From: Bacillota bacterium
GTDB taxonomy: Bacteria; Bacillota; Bacilli; Paenibacillales; NBRC-103111
Direction: 5' to 3'
Length of the DNA: 64,000 bases
Assembly (NCBI GenBank): GCA_023388055.1
Contig: JAEWGW010000025.1
Span: 310,001 to 374,000, forward strand
Shown here: piece after piece, positions 33,153 to 41,759 of the stretch
Layout: every line of letters begins with the position of its first letter
Numbering within the stretch: the stretch's first letter is position 1
Notes under the pieces: generated by a model
Database searches by the model: none
Told to the model about the DNA's origin: nothing
The model's input: only the letters and a program-made list of their open reading frames with translations
Program-made: the position numbers and the translations under genes

Positions 33153-34304
33153 ATGGAGCGTCCTGTGCCGGTCTATATATTGGCGGGTTTTTTGGGCAGC
33201 GGCAAAACCACCCTGTTAACCCGGATCATCCGGTCCCTGCAGGAAAAGGGTCAGAAGCCCGCGGTTGTGATGAATGAGCTGGGCGAGGTGAATCTGGACG
33301 GGGTGGCCGTGGGCTTGGAGGTGCCTATGGCGGAGCTCCTGGACGGATGCATCTGCTGTACGGTCCAAGGGGATTTGGGGATTGCGGTCCAGCAGCTGAT
33401 CCGGGATGAAGCGCCCGATGCCATATTTATTGAAGCCACCGGAGTGGCCAATCCCATGGAAATCCTGGATGGCGTAACGGAGGCATCCCTGTACACCCGC
33501 ATGGAGCTGAAGGGTGTGATTACGGTTGCGGATGCGGCTATGCTGGTGCATGAAACGGCCAAGGCAACAGGGAAAACCTACCGATTGCTGGAGGAGCAGA
33601 TCCGCTGCGCTTCTTTGATCGTCCTGAACAAAACAGATTTGGTGGACGAGCCGGTGCTGGTTTCCCTGGAGGAGACGCTGCGGGGGTGGAATCCCCATGG
33701 TTTGCTGGCCCGCGCTGTGAAATCCGACATTGATCTGAGTCTGCTGGACAGGCTGGACGGTCCGCCGAAGCAGAAGGACACCGCATGTGCGTGCGGAGAA
33801 GGGCACGGGCATGACGCCTCGCATGGACATGAGCATGGGGAAGGACACGGGTGTGGGCACGAGCATGGCGGCGAGCATGGACACGGACATAACTGTGGGC
33901 ATGAGCATGGTGAGCAAACGGAGCACGGATGTGGTTGCAGTAGTCACGATCACGAACATGATCACGATCACCACCACGAGCATGATCATCCTGGGGGATA
34001 TCACCACAGCCATGAGCATGTGATGGTATACACCCGGTATCTTTCGGGACCGGTGGACAGCGAGGCGTTCGAAGCTCTGGTGGGCCTTTTGCCGGAAGAG
34101 GTATACCGGGCCAAGGGTGTGCTCACCTTCAAGGATACCTCAAGCCGCTACCTGTTCCAATATGCCTACCGGCAGGCAGATTTTATGAAGATTACACCCC
34201 AGATCAACGTTCCCGATGTGGTGGTGTTTATTGGAGAGCAGATCCCACGTGCATTCCTGGAAGCGGAAATGGACCGGCTGGAGGCAGAAGGGGCAGGAAG
34301 CTGA
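33153..34304 (+). CDS. CobW/ZNG1-like GTPase with histidine-rich metal-binding insert
   Basis: 383 residues, G3E-family GTPase. Walker A is GFLGSGKTTLLT and the zinc motif CxCC is DGCICCTVQGD. The switch and base-recognition parts are EATGVANPMEI and VLNKTDLVD. About residues 210-290 form an extreme His/Asp/Cys/Gly-rich segment with repeated HGHEHG, HDHEHD and HHEHDH, which can bind several zinc ions. The CobW C-terminal domain (HVMVYTRYLSGPVDSEAF to the end) follows. Such proteins move zinc to client enzymes under zinc shortage. The Zur-like operator upstream supports this. I chose the ATG at 33153 because AAGGAGG is 9 bases upstream; the ATG at 33147 is too close. Cobalt or nickel handling is the alternative. 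Confidence 0.88.
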   Translation: MERPVPVYILAGFLGSGKTTLLTRIIRSLQEKGQKPAVVMNELGEVNLDGVAVGLEVPMAELLDGCICCTVQGDLGIAVQQLIRDEAPDAIFIEATGVANPMEILDGVTEASLYTRMELKGVITVADAAMLVHETAKATGKTYRLLEEQIRCASLIVLNKTDLVDEPVLVSLEETLRGWNPHGLLARAVKSDIDLSLLDRLDGPPKQKDTACACGEGHGHDASHGHEHGEGHGCGHEHGGEHGHGHNCGHEHGEQTEHGCGCSSHDHEHDHDHHHEHDHPGGYHHSHEHVMVYTRYLSGPVDSEAFEALVGLLPEEVYRAKGVLTFKDTSSRYLFQYAYRQADFMKITPQINVPDVVVFIGEQIPRAFLEAEMDRLEAEGAGS

Positions 34305-34390
34305 AAGGTGTGGCGTGCGAAGTACACGATTGTATGCGTTAAATCGAATACATTGGCGGCCTCCGCGCTTACCGGGTCGCCTCAGTCCGT

Positions 34391-34577
34391 TCTAACGGAA
34401 GCCACGGCCCTTATTTACTCCAAAACAAGCCGCTTAGAAATCTAACGGAAGTGAGCGCCGTTATTTGCCTCCACATGGGCTGATGCAAGCCCTTTTGGCC
34501 CAAATAACGGCTGTGGCCGCCGTTAGAATTTCAAAAGCGGCTTTTTTTCTATAATAAGGGCTCTGGCTTCCGTTAGC
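34391..34577. repeat. Dyad repeat element, family A, copy 2 (in the gene-free stretch 34305-34729)
   Basis: Forward units start TCTAACGGAAG at 34391 and 34441 (50 bp apart), ending in CTTATTT and GTTATTT. Inverted units start at 34502 and 34552 (50 bp apart) and end in CGTTAGA and CGTTAG. The forward-to-inverted distance is 61 bp, as in copy 1 at 3479. I see no gene in this gap; 34578-34729 holds a pyrimidine-rich stretch and the ribosome binding site of the next gene. Confidence 0.85.
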
Positions 34578-34729
34578 CCACCAGCGCACTAGGTTTCCGT
34601 TCATCTATCCACTCTCCCACCCGCTTCCTCTTTCCCCATCCTCCAACGCAACTTTTGCGTCTTATCCCGGGCCGTCCCGCATATGTGTGATAGTAATGGC
34701 AGGACAGGACATTCCGGAGGAGGAGTACT

Positions 34730-36031
34730 GTGCAAATTCATGTTGTGCAAGCAGGACAAACCTTATTTGGCATCGCGCAGGCGTACAGCACCACAGTAGA
34801 CGCCATTGCCGCAGCCAATGAAATCCCCGCTGCCGCGGGTTTAGTGGCGGGCCAGGCCTTGGTGATTCCCATCGAAGGCTCCTATTATTGGGTCAAACGG
34901 GGAGATTCCCTTTATAGCATCGGCAGACAATGGGGAATCCCGTACCAGGAGCTGGCCCGGGTCAACCGGATTCCGGCCAATGGAACCCTCACCGTCGGCA
35001 CCCGGCTCTACATCCCCCCGCAGTCCAAAAGAAGAGCGGAGGTTAATGCCTACGTAGAGCCCCGCGGCAATGAGGTCAGCGCGGCCCTGACCGAGGCATC
35101 CCGTCAGGCGGCGCCCCACCTCACCTACCTGGCGCCCTTCAGCTTTAGAATTAACCGGGACGGAACTCTTCAGGCGCCTCCATTAGACGGGCTGCCAGAC
35201 ATTGCCCGGAATAACAGCGTGACCCTGATGATGGTGGTCACCAATCTGGAGAATGACCGCTTCAGCGACGAGCTGGGGCAGGTTATTCTGAACAGCGAGG
35301 AGCTGCAGAACACGCTGCTGGATAACATCCTGTCTATAGCAGACCGCCTGGGCTTCCGGGATATCCATTTTGACATGGAATTCCTGCGACCCGCGGACCG
35401 GGAGGCATACAATGCGTTTCTGCGCAAAGCGGCCGCACGGATTCATGCCAAGGGATATCTGATCTCCACCGCGTTGGCTCCCAAAACCAGCGCCACCCAG
35501 CAGGGCAGATGGTACGAGGCCCATGATTACAGAGCCCATGGCCAAATTGTGGACTTTGTGGTGATCATGACCTACGAATGGGGCTACAGCGGCGGACCGC
35601 CCCAGCCGGTTTCTCCCATTGGCCCGGTGCGCCGGGTGCTGGAGTATGCGCTCACCGAGATTCCCGCTGCCAAAATTATGATGGGGCAAAACCTGTACGG
35701 CTATGACTGGACCCTGCCTTTTGTGCAGGGAGGACCCTTCGCCCGGGCGGTAAGCCCGCAAGCGGCCATCGAGCTGGCCAGACAAAACGGCGTTGCCATC
35801 CAATATGACTACCAGGCACAGGCGCCCCATTTTAACTATACAAATGAAGGCAAGGAGCATGTGGTCTGGTTTGAGGATGCCCGGTCCATCCAGGCCAAAT
35901 TCAATCTGCTGAAGGAGCTGGGCATCCGGGGAATCAGCTACTGGAAGCTGGGGCTTCCATTCCCGCAGAACTGGCTGCTGTTGGAGAACAATTTTACCAT
36001 TGTCAAAAAAGCCCCGCCAACTCCTCCGTGA
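34730..36031 (+). CDS. Spore peptidoglycan hydrolase with two LysM domains and a GH18 domain (SleL/YaaH type)
   Basis: 433 residues. Two N-terminal LysM domains (HVVQAGQTLFGIAQAYSTTV, about 2-46; YWVKRGDSLYSIGRQWG, about 50-95) precede a GH18 barrel. The family 18 motif reads FRDIHFDMEFLRPADREAY, so the catalytic Glu of DxDxE is present as DMEF in the SleL-like variant. ALAPKTSATQQGRWYEAHDY and VVIMTYEWGYSGGPPQPVSP are typical of spore cortex-fragment N-acetylglucosaminidases such as YaaH and SleL. There is no signal peptide, as expected for a protein placed in the spore coat from the mother cell. It starts with GTG; GGAGGAGGAG is 4-9 bases upstream. The gene appears monocistronic. Confidence 0.88.
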   Translation: MQIHVVQAGQTLFGIAQAYSTTVDAIAAANEIPAAAGLVAGQALVIPIEGSYYWVKRGDSLYSIGRQWGIPYQELARVNRIPANGTLTVGTRLYIPPQSKRRAEVNAYVEPRGNEVSAALTEASRQAAPHLTYLAPFSFRINRDGTLQAPPLDGLPDIARNNSVTLMMVVTNLENDRFSDELGQVILNSEELQNTLLDNILSIADRLGFRDIHFDMEFLRPADREAYNAFLRKAAARIHAKGYLISTALAPKTSATQQGRWYEAHDYRAHGQIVDFVVIMTYEWGYSGGPPQPVSPIGPVRRVLEYALTEIPAAKIMMGQNLYGYDWTLPFVQGGPFARAVSPQAAIELARQNGVAIQYDYQAQAPHFNYTNEGKEHVVWFEDARSIQAKFNLLKELGIRGISYWKLGLPFPQNWLLLENNFTIVKKAPPTPP

Positions 36032-36102
36032 CAGTGAGAGCGGCGCGTACAAAAAAATAATCCTGATCTTCCATCAAATCTTGGATGGTATCGGCGGCCA
36101 TG

Positions 36103-36111
36103 TGCTATAGT
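36103..36111 (+). promoter_or_regulatory. Extended -10 promoter of the Hfq-like gene
   Basis: TG at 36103-36104 followed by TATAGT (36106-36111) gives an extended -10. GGATGG lies 17 bases upstream as a poor -35. Confidence 0.45.
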
Positions 36112-36151
36112 AGAAGTGAATAGCAAACCTGATAAAGAGAGAGGGATGGCT

Positions 36152-36346
36152 ATGACCGTCAACCAGGATGAACAGCTTCACCAGCTGTGGAAGGAAAAGC
36201 GGGAATGCACCGTCATCACTGTGAATGGAGTGCCGTTGAAGGGAAGAATTGAGGCTTTTGACAAGTTTGTGGTTATGGTCCGGGCACGCTCGGGCAAACA
36301 AAGCATGCTGTACAAACACGCATTGTCCACCATCATACCGGAGTAA
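36152..36346 (+). CDS. Hfq-like RNA-binding Sm protein
   Basis: About 64 residues. The Sm1 pattern appears as CTVITVNGVPLKGRIEAFDKFVVMV and the Hfq-specific Sm2 motif as MLYKHALSTIIPE (YKHAxSTI). Hfq forms hexamers that bind small RNAs and poly(U) or A-rich tracts. The sequence is short and diverges from standard Firmicute Hfq, lacking the usual QDxxLNxLRKE start, although QDEQLHQLWKEKRE is comparable. Starts at 36146 and 36152 are both possible; the second has GAGG with 7-base spacing. The usual hfq gene lies next to miaA; this one stands alone, so it is probably an extra copy. A strong terminator follows. Confidence 0.75.
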   Translation: MTVNQDEQLHQLWKEKRECTVITVNGVPLKGRIEAFDKFVVMVRARSGKQSMLYKHALSTIIPE

Positions 36347-36385
36347 GAGCTGTGTAGCCTTATTCCGACGCAGTTTCTGCACGTA

Positions 36386-36418
36386 AAGCCCGGCCTGAAC
36401 ACTCAGGCCGGGTTTGTT
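36386..36418 (+). terminator. Intrinsic terminator after the Hfq-like gene
   Basis: AAGCCCGGCCTGA, loop ACAC, TCAGGCCGGGTTT then GTTTGTTTT. It is also placed to end the convergent AraC-type gene. Confidence 0.85.
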
Positions 36419-36451
36419 TGTTTTCGCAAAACGGATACCCGCATGCGACAA

Positions 36452-37330
36452 TCAGGCTTCGTTGAGAATATGGACGCCTTGAAGCAGCTTGTACTGGGTG
36501 GGAGTACAGTTTTTGTAGGTTTTGAAGACACGGTTGAAGGTAGCCAAGCTGACAAAGCCGGACTGCATGGCCACGTCGGTAATGGACAGGCTGGGATCGA
36601 TGAGCAGCTTCTCCGCATACATGATCCGCTGCTGGTTCAGATAGCTGTAGCAGGACATCCCGACAAACTGCTTGAACAGCCGGATAAAATGGTATTTGCT
36701 GAAGCCTGCCAGGGCAGCCAGGTCGTCCAATTGGAGGGTCTCCGCACAGTGGGCATTAATGTAATCGCAAACCTCCAGAAACTTTTCCATGTATTCATGC
36801 TGCTTGCGGCTGGTGGTATTGGGAAAGCGGTTTTCCCCCTTCATAAAGTGGCGTCCCAGCGTGACGAAGAATTGGATCAGGAAGGAATAGGCCGCCGCCT
36901 CCTTAAGAAGCGTATTGCTGAAATATTCCTCCATAATGTCCAGCAAAAGCGGCTTAAGCACACTGTGAAGGCCTTCATCCGTATTCTTGCGCACAACGGT
37001 ACAGGGGCGCAGCAGATGCAGACTGGAGGCAAAGCCGTTCAGCATATGGAGCTGGGTGCTGTCAAACTGAAGAATGATCCGGTTGCCGTGGGGAGGGGCG
37101 AACAGCTGGTGCAGCTCTCCGGGGGGAATCACCAGAATGTCGCCTGGCAGCAGGACATGCTCGGTGCCGTTCACAACGGCTTTATACCAATTATCCAGCG
37201 GCATAATAATTTCTGCAGCGGTATGCCAGTGAACCGGGTAATCCTCGGCCTGCTCGTTCAGATACAAACGGATGCCGAAGCGCTCTTCATAAGAAACGGT
37301 CTCGTGGGTACCGTGAAGAATTTCAATCAT
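36452..37330 (-). CDS. AraC family transcriptional regulator with cupin sensor domain
   Basis: 292 residues. The N-terminal cupin (about 20-100: YPVHWHTAAEIIMPL, LLPGDILVIPPGELHQL) should bind a sugar-type effector. The C-terminal AraC DNA-binding domain has two helix-turn-helix motifs (LQLDDLAALAGFSKYHFIRLFKQFVG and LSITDVAMQSGFVSLATFNRVFKTY, then CTPTQY). It is transcribed divergently from the GH3-GH67-importer operon with a shared 258-base intergenic region, so it most likely controls that operon in response to xylan-derived oligosaccharides. The ribosome binding site (AAGGGA, 11 bases before the ATG) is modest. Confidence 0.9.
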   Translation of the reverse strand: MIEILHGTHETVSYEERFGIRLYLNEQAEDYPVHWHTAAEIIMPLDNWYKAVVNGTEHVLLPGDILVIPPGELHQLFAPPHGNRIILQFDSTQLHMLNGFASSLHLLRPCTVVRKNTDEGLHSVLKPLLLDIMEEYFSNTLLKEAAAYSFLIQFFVTLGRHFMKGENRFPNTTSRKQHEYMEKFLEVCDYINAHCAETLQLDDLAALAGFSKYHFIRLFKQFVGMSCYSYLNQQRIMYAEKLLIDPSLSITDVAMQSGFVSLATFNRVFKTYKNCTPTQYKLLQGVHILNEA

Positions 37331-37418
37331 AAGAAATCCGTCCCTTCAGTCTGGGCGATAATAGCAATTTTTGATTAGTGAATCGCAACAATCAAGGAGA
37401 AAGTACACCGGGAACGAC

Positions 37419-37478
37419 TATAATAAAAGTATGGGAAATGAAAGTTAAGGGCTTACATGAAAACTGTAACCGTATACA
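37419..37478 (+). promoter_or_regulatory. Possible promoter and cre-like site before the GH3-GH67 operon
   Basis: TATAAT at 37419-37424 lacks a good -35, as expected for an activator-dependent promoter. TGTAACCGTATACA (37465-37478) matches the cre consensus at 13 of 14 positions. It would lie about 45 bases after the predicted transcription start, a common roadblock location for CcpA. Confidence 0.55.
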
Positions 37479-37588
37479 TCTCTTTCATTTTGCCTCAATT
37501 CCCCTATTTTTTACGGAACTGGCCATATGTAGATTATAGCATATATTGCTCTCGATGAGCAGGCTAAAGAGAGAGGATGTGGATTTGG

Positions 37589-39808
37589 ATGGTGGAGCTG
37601 GTCAAGAACGCAACCAAATTGAAGGAGTACCGGGAACGGGCTGAAGCGCTGGTCGGCCGGATGACTCTGGAGGAAAAGGTTTATCAAATGCTGCATACGG
37701 CGCCGGCTATTGAGCGCCTTGAGGTTAAATCTTATAATTGGTGGAATGAAGGCTTGCACGGAGTGGCCAGAGCCGGTGTGGCAACGGTATTCCCCCAAGC
37801 CATCGGGCTGGCGGCAACCTTTGACGAGGAATTGCTGGAGGAGGTGGCGGATGCCGTTTCCACGGAGGCGAGAGCCAAGTTCAATATGCAGCAGGAATTC
37901 GATGATACCGACATTTATAAAGGACTGACGTTCTGGGCCCCCAACGTGAATATTTTCCGGGATCCCCGCTGGGGCCGGGGCCATGAAACCTACGGTGAGG
38001 ATCCGCATCTTACCTCCCGGCTGGCAGTCCGGTTTATCCGGGGGCTGCAGGGCCAGGATGAACAGTATATGAAGGTGGCCGCTTGCGCCAAGCATTTCGC
38101 CGTCCATTCGGGACCTGAGGATATCCGCCATCAATTCGACGCTGTAGTGTCCGAGCAGGATCTGTACGAAACCTATCTGCCGGCTTTCCGCACCTGTGTA
38201 CAGGAAGCCAAGGTAGAAGCGGTTATGGGTGCTTACAACCGCACCAACGGCGAACCGTGCTGCGGCAGCGAGCTTCTGCTGAAGAAGATCCTCCGGGACA
38301 CCTGGCAATTTGAAGGCCATGTGGTATCCGACTGCTGGGCGATCCGGGATTTCCATGAACACCATAAGGTGACGGAAACCCCCATTGAATCTGTTGCGCT
38401 TGCTGTGAGGAACGGCTGTGACTTGAACTGCGGCAACATCTTCGTTTATCTTTTGGAAGCGGTTAAAGACGGACTGGTGACGGAGGAGCAGATTGATCAG
38501 GCGGTAATCCGGCTGTTCACCACAAGGATGAAGCTGGGGCTGTTTGAAGAACAGGAGAAGGTGCCGTACTCCACGATCCGGTACGATCAGGTGGATTCGG
38601 ATGCCATGCGCGAGCTGAACCGCAAGGCTGCCCGGGAATGTCTGGTGCTCTTGAAGAATGAGAACCAGCTGCTGCCTCTTGACAAAAAAACCATCCGCAC
38701 CATCGGCGTCATCGGGCCCAATGCCGATAACCGCCGGGCTCTGGTAGGCAATTATGAAGGCACCGCCTCCCGTTACATCACGGTGGTGGAAGGAATCCAG
38801 GACTATGTAGGCGAGGATGTCCGGGTGTTCTATTCGGAGGGCTGCCATTTACACAGGAACCGGTTGAGCGGATTGGGACAGGAAAATGACCGGATTTCCG
38901 AGGTGAAGGGCGTTTGCAAGGAGAGCGACGTGATTGTTGTATGCCTGGGGCTGGATTCCGGCCTGGAGGGGGAGGAAGGGGACCAAGGCAATCAATTTGC
39001 CAGCGGTGACAAGCCGAACCTGAAGCTGCCGGGGCTGCAAAGTGAAGTGCTCAAAGCCGCCTACGAAAGCGGTAAGCCGGTAATCCTGGTGCTGCTGTCG
39101 GGCAGTGCGCTGGCAGTGGATTGGGCGGATGCTCATGTGCCTGCCGTTATCCAGGGCTGGTATCCGGGTTCGCAGGGCGGCAAAGCCATCGCAGAGGCTA
39201 TCTTCGGGGAATTCTCCCCGGAAGGCAAGCTTCCGGTTACCTTCTACAAGGAAGACGACCAGCTGCCGGAGTTCACGGATTACTCCATGAAGAACCGCAC
39301 GTACCGCTATATGGAGTCAGAGCCTTTGTATCCCTTCGGGTACGGCTTGTCCTATACCGATTTCCACCTGGACGGGGTGAAAGCAGATACGTCCCGCATT
39401 ACCGAATCAGGCATACAAGTAACGGTAAAATTGCGCAATATGGGCAGCATGGCAGGCGGAGAGGTGGTCCAGCTGTATGTGAAGGCGGATCGGGACCATA
39501 CACCAAACCCGCAATTAAAGGCCTTCCGCAAGGCCCGTCTCCAGCCGGGAGACGAGCAGGAGATTACTCTTCAGCTGCCTTTGGAGGCATTCAGCTTATG
39601 TGATGAGGCAGGGGTTCGCCGGGTGTTGAAGGGGACTTACATCATCTATGCCGGTACCTCCCAGCCTGATGAAAGAAGCTGTTTTCTCACCGGTAAGACC
39701 CCGCAGGCAATCGCCGTAACGGCAGACGGGGATTATGAGATTAGCGAAAGAGGTGAAATCGGGAATGGCACATTCTCAGGCGTGGCTGTGTTACCGGACG
39801 GTCAATGA
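37589..39808 (+). CDS. Glycoside hydrolase family 3 beta-xylosidase/beta-glucosidase
   Basis: About 739 residues, no signal peptide, hence cytoplasmic. The GH3 N-terminal barrel shows YNWWNEGLHGVARAG, TFWAPNVNIFRDPRWGRGHETYGEDP, CAKHFAVHSGPE, and the nucleophile Asp in GHVVSDCWAI. The C-terminal alpha/beta sandwich and fibronectin-III-like domain follow (YPFGYGLSYTDF, VVQLYVKADRDHTPNPQLKAF). The DPRWGRGHETYGEDP variant is common in bacterial xylan 1,4-beta-xylosidases of GH3, and the adjacent GH67 gene supports that role. The start is uncertain: ATG 37577 is too close to GAGAGG, while ATG 37589 is 12 bases away. It overlaps the next gene by 44 bases. Confidence 0.87.
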   Translation: MVELVKNATKLKEYRERAEALVGRMTLEEKVYQMLHTAPAIERLEVKSYNWWNEGLHGVARAGVATVFPQAIGLAATFDEELLEEVADAVSTEARAKFNMQQEFDDTDIYKGLTFWAPNVNIFRDPRWGRGHETYGEDPHLTSRLAVRFIRGLQGQDEQYMKVAACAKHFAVHSGPEDIRHQFDAVVSEQDLYETYLPAFRTCVQEAKVEAVMGAYNRTNGEPCCGSELLLKKILRDTWQFEGHVVSDCWAIRDFHEHHKVTETPIESVALAVRNGCDLNCGNIFVYLLEAVKDGLVTEEQIDQAVIRLFTTRMKLGLFEEQEKVPYSTIRYDQVDSDAMRELNRKAARECLVLLKNENQLLPLDKKTIRTIGVIGPNADNRRALVGNYEGTASRYITVVEGIQDYVGEDVRVFYSEGCHLHRNRLSGLGQENDRISEVKGVCKESDVIVVCLGLDSGLEGEEGDQGNQFASGDKPNLKLPGLQSEVLKAAYESGKPVILVLLSGSALAVDWADAHVPAVIQGWYPGSQGGKAIAEAIFGEFSPEGKLPVTFYKEDDQLPEFTDYSMKNRTYRYMESEPLYPFGYGLSYTDFHLDGVKADTSRITESGIQVTVKLRNMGSMAGGEVVQLYVKADRDHTPNPQLKAFRKARLQPGDEQEITLQLPLEAFSLCDEAGVRRVLKGTYIIYAGTSQPDERSCFLTGKTPQAIAVTADGDYEISERGEIGNGTFSGVAVLPDGQ

Positions 39809-41741
39809 ACCCGGTTTCCGCCAGTATCTGACGGGAGTATATACGCAAGAAGGGGATGCCGTGCTGGATAGCGGCATCCGGGAGCTGCAGCTGGCAGCCC
39901 AAGGGATGTTCGGGGTGGAGCTGCCCCGGTCGGAGGCGCCGGAGGGAGCCGGCATCCGGCTCCAGGTGAATTCCGAATTGGAGGCAGAGGCCTACCGGAT
40001 CTATCCCGGTGAAGCCGCCTATATCATTGAAGGCGGGAGCTCAGCCGGTGTGCTGTACGGGATCTTCCAGCTTCTCCGGCGGCTGCAGGCGGAGGTTCCC
40101 GCCCACGAGATCCGGGAAAGCCAAAGCCCGGTTAATCCCTTGCGGATGCTGAACCATTGGGACAACATGGACGGCAGCATTGAACGGGGCTACTCCGGGA
40201 AATCCTTCTTTTTTCAGAATGACGAAATAGTGGTCGATGACCGGACCCGGGATTACGCCCGTCTGGCTGCATCTGTTGGCATCAACGGGGTTGTCATCAA
40301 CAACGTCAACGTGAAGCATGCGGCCACCAGCCTGATTACCGGTCGGTATTTCGAAAAGCTCCGCAGCCTGCAGCAAATTTTTGCCGGATACGGGATTCGG
40401 CTTTTCCTGAGCCTGAACTTCGCCGCTCCTCTGGAGCTGGGCAGCCTGGATACGTCTGACCCGTTGGATGCCGGAGTGGTCGGCTGGTGGCAGGAGAAGC
40501 TGCAGGAGGTGTACGAGGCCTTGCCAGGCCTGGGCGGCTTCCTTATCAAGGCGGATTCCGAAGGGCGCCCCGGCCCCTTCACCTATGGCAGAACCCATGC
40601 CGACGGGGCCAACATGCTGGCGGATATTATCAAGCCGTGGGGCGGACTGATCATCTGGCGCTGCTTCGTATATAACTGCAAGCAGGATTGGCGGGACCGC
40701 AAAACAGACCGGGCGCGGGCCGGCTACGATCACTTCCAGCCTCTGGACGGCACTTTTCACGATAATGTCATTCTCCAAATCAAGAACGGTCCCATGGATT
40801 TCCAAGTGCGGGAGCCAGTTTCTCCTCTGTTCGGGGGACTTGAGGCCACCAACCAGATGCTGGAGGTGCAGATTGCCCAGGAATATACCGGGCAGCAGCG
40901 GCATGTGTGCTATCTGATCCCCATGTTCCGTGAGGTACTGGATTTCCGAACCCACTGCGCTCCGGAAAAAGACACGGTAAGAGATATCGCCAGCGGCAAA
41001 ACCCACGGGCGCATCAATTGCGGCATGGCAGCCGTGGCCAATACGGGGGATGATTCCAACTGGACCGGCCATGATCTGGCCGCAGCCAACTGGTACGGCT
41101 TCGGAAGACTCAGCTTCGACCCGTCCCTCACCTCCGAGGAGATCGCCCGGGAATGGGCAGCGCTGACCTTCGGAACCGATCCCCAGGTGCTGGCCGTGGT
41201 GGAGAACATCCTGATGGGCTCATGGAAAACCTACGAGAAATACACCTCCCCGCTGGGCATTGGCTGGATGGTCAATCCTAACCATCATTACGGGCCCAAT
41301 GTGGACGGATATGAATATGACAGATGGGGCACCTACCACCGGGCGGACCATAAGGGCATGGGCGTGGACCGCAGCACGGAGGGAACGGGCTACACCACCC
41401 AGTACAAGGAGCCGAACGCATCCATGTACAACACTGTGGAGACCTGTCCCGAGGAGCTGCTGCTATTCTTCCATTATGTTCCTTATAACCACCGGCTGTC
41501 TGATGGCACAACCCTGATCCAGCATATCTACAACACCCATTTTGAAGGGGTGGAGGAAGCAGATGCCATGGTGCGGATGTGGCTGGAGCTGGCCGGCAAG
41601 GTGACAGAGGAGATCCACCGCAGCACTGCCTCCCGTCTGGAGGAGCAGCGGCTTCATGCCCGGGAATGGCGGGATATGGTCAATACTTATTTCTACCGCA
41701 AATCGGGCATTCCCGACGAACTGAACCGGACGATTTATTAA
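39765..41741 (+). CDS. aguA: Glycoside hydrolase family 67 alpha-glucuronidase
   Basis: 658 residues, cytoplasmic. GH67 landmarks include LRMLNHWDNMDGSIERGYSGKS, GFLIKADSEGRPGPFTYGR, DWRDRKTDRARAGYDHFQPLDG, NGPMDFQVREPVSPLFGG and GKTHGRINCGMAAVANTGDDSNWTGHDLAAANWYGFGRL. The enzyme removes 4-O-methyl-glucuronic acid from the non-reducing end of aldouronates produced by xylanases. The ATG at 39765 follows AGAGGTGA and lies inside the 3' end of the GH3 gene, implying translational coupling; the two enzymes act one after the other on the same oligomers. The length is usual for intracellular bacterial GH67. Confidence 0.92.
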   Translation: MAHSQAWLCYRTVNEPGFRQYLTGVYTQEGDAVLDSGIRELQLAAQGMFGVELPRSEAPEGAGIRLQVNSELEAEAYRIYPGEAAYIIEGGSSAGVLYGIFQLLRRLQAEVPAHEIRESQSPVNPLRMLNHWDNMDGSIERGYSGKSFFFQNDEIVVDDRTRDYARLAASVGINGVVINNVNVKHAATSLITGRYFEKLRSLQQIFAGYGIRLFLSLNFAAPLELGSLDTSDPLDAGVVGWWQEKLQEVYEALPGLGGFLIKADSEGRPGPFTYGRTHADGANMLADIIKPWGGLIIWRCFVYNCKQDWRDRKTDRARAGYDHFQPLDGTFHDNVILQIKNGPMDFQVREPVSPLFGGLEATNQMLEVQIAQEYTGQQRHVCYLIPMFREVLDFRTHCAPEKDTVRDIASGKTHGRINCGMAAVANTGDDSNWTGHDLAAANWYGFGRLSFDPSLTSEEIAREWAALTFGTDPQVLAVVENILMGSWKTYEKYTSPLGIGWMVNPNHHYGPNVDGYEYDRWGTYHRADHKGMGVDRSTEGTGYTTQYKEPNASMYNTVETCPEELLLFFHYVPYNHRLSDGTTLIQHIYNTHFEGVEEADAMVRMWLELAGKVTEEIHRSTASRLEEQRLHAREWRDMVNTYFYRKSGIPDELNRTIY

Positions 41742-41759
41742 AACGGAGGAGGTGGAGGC

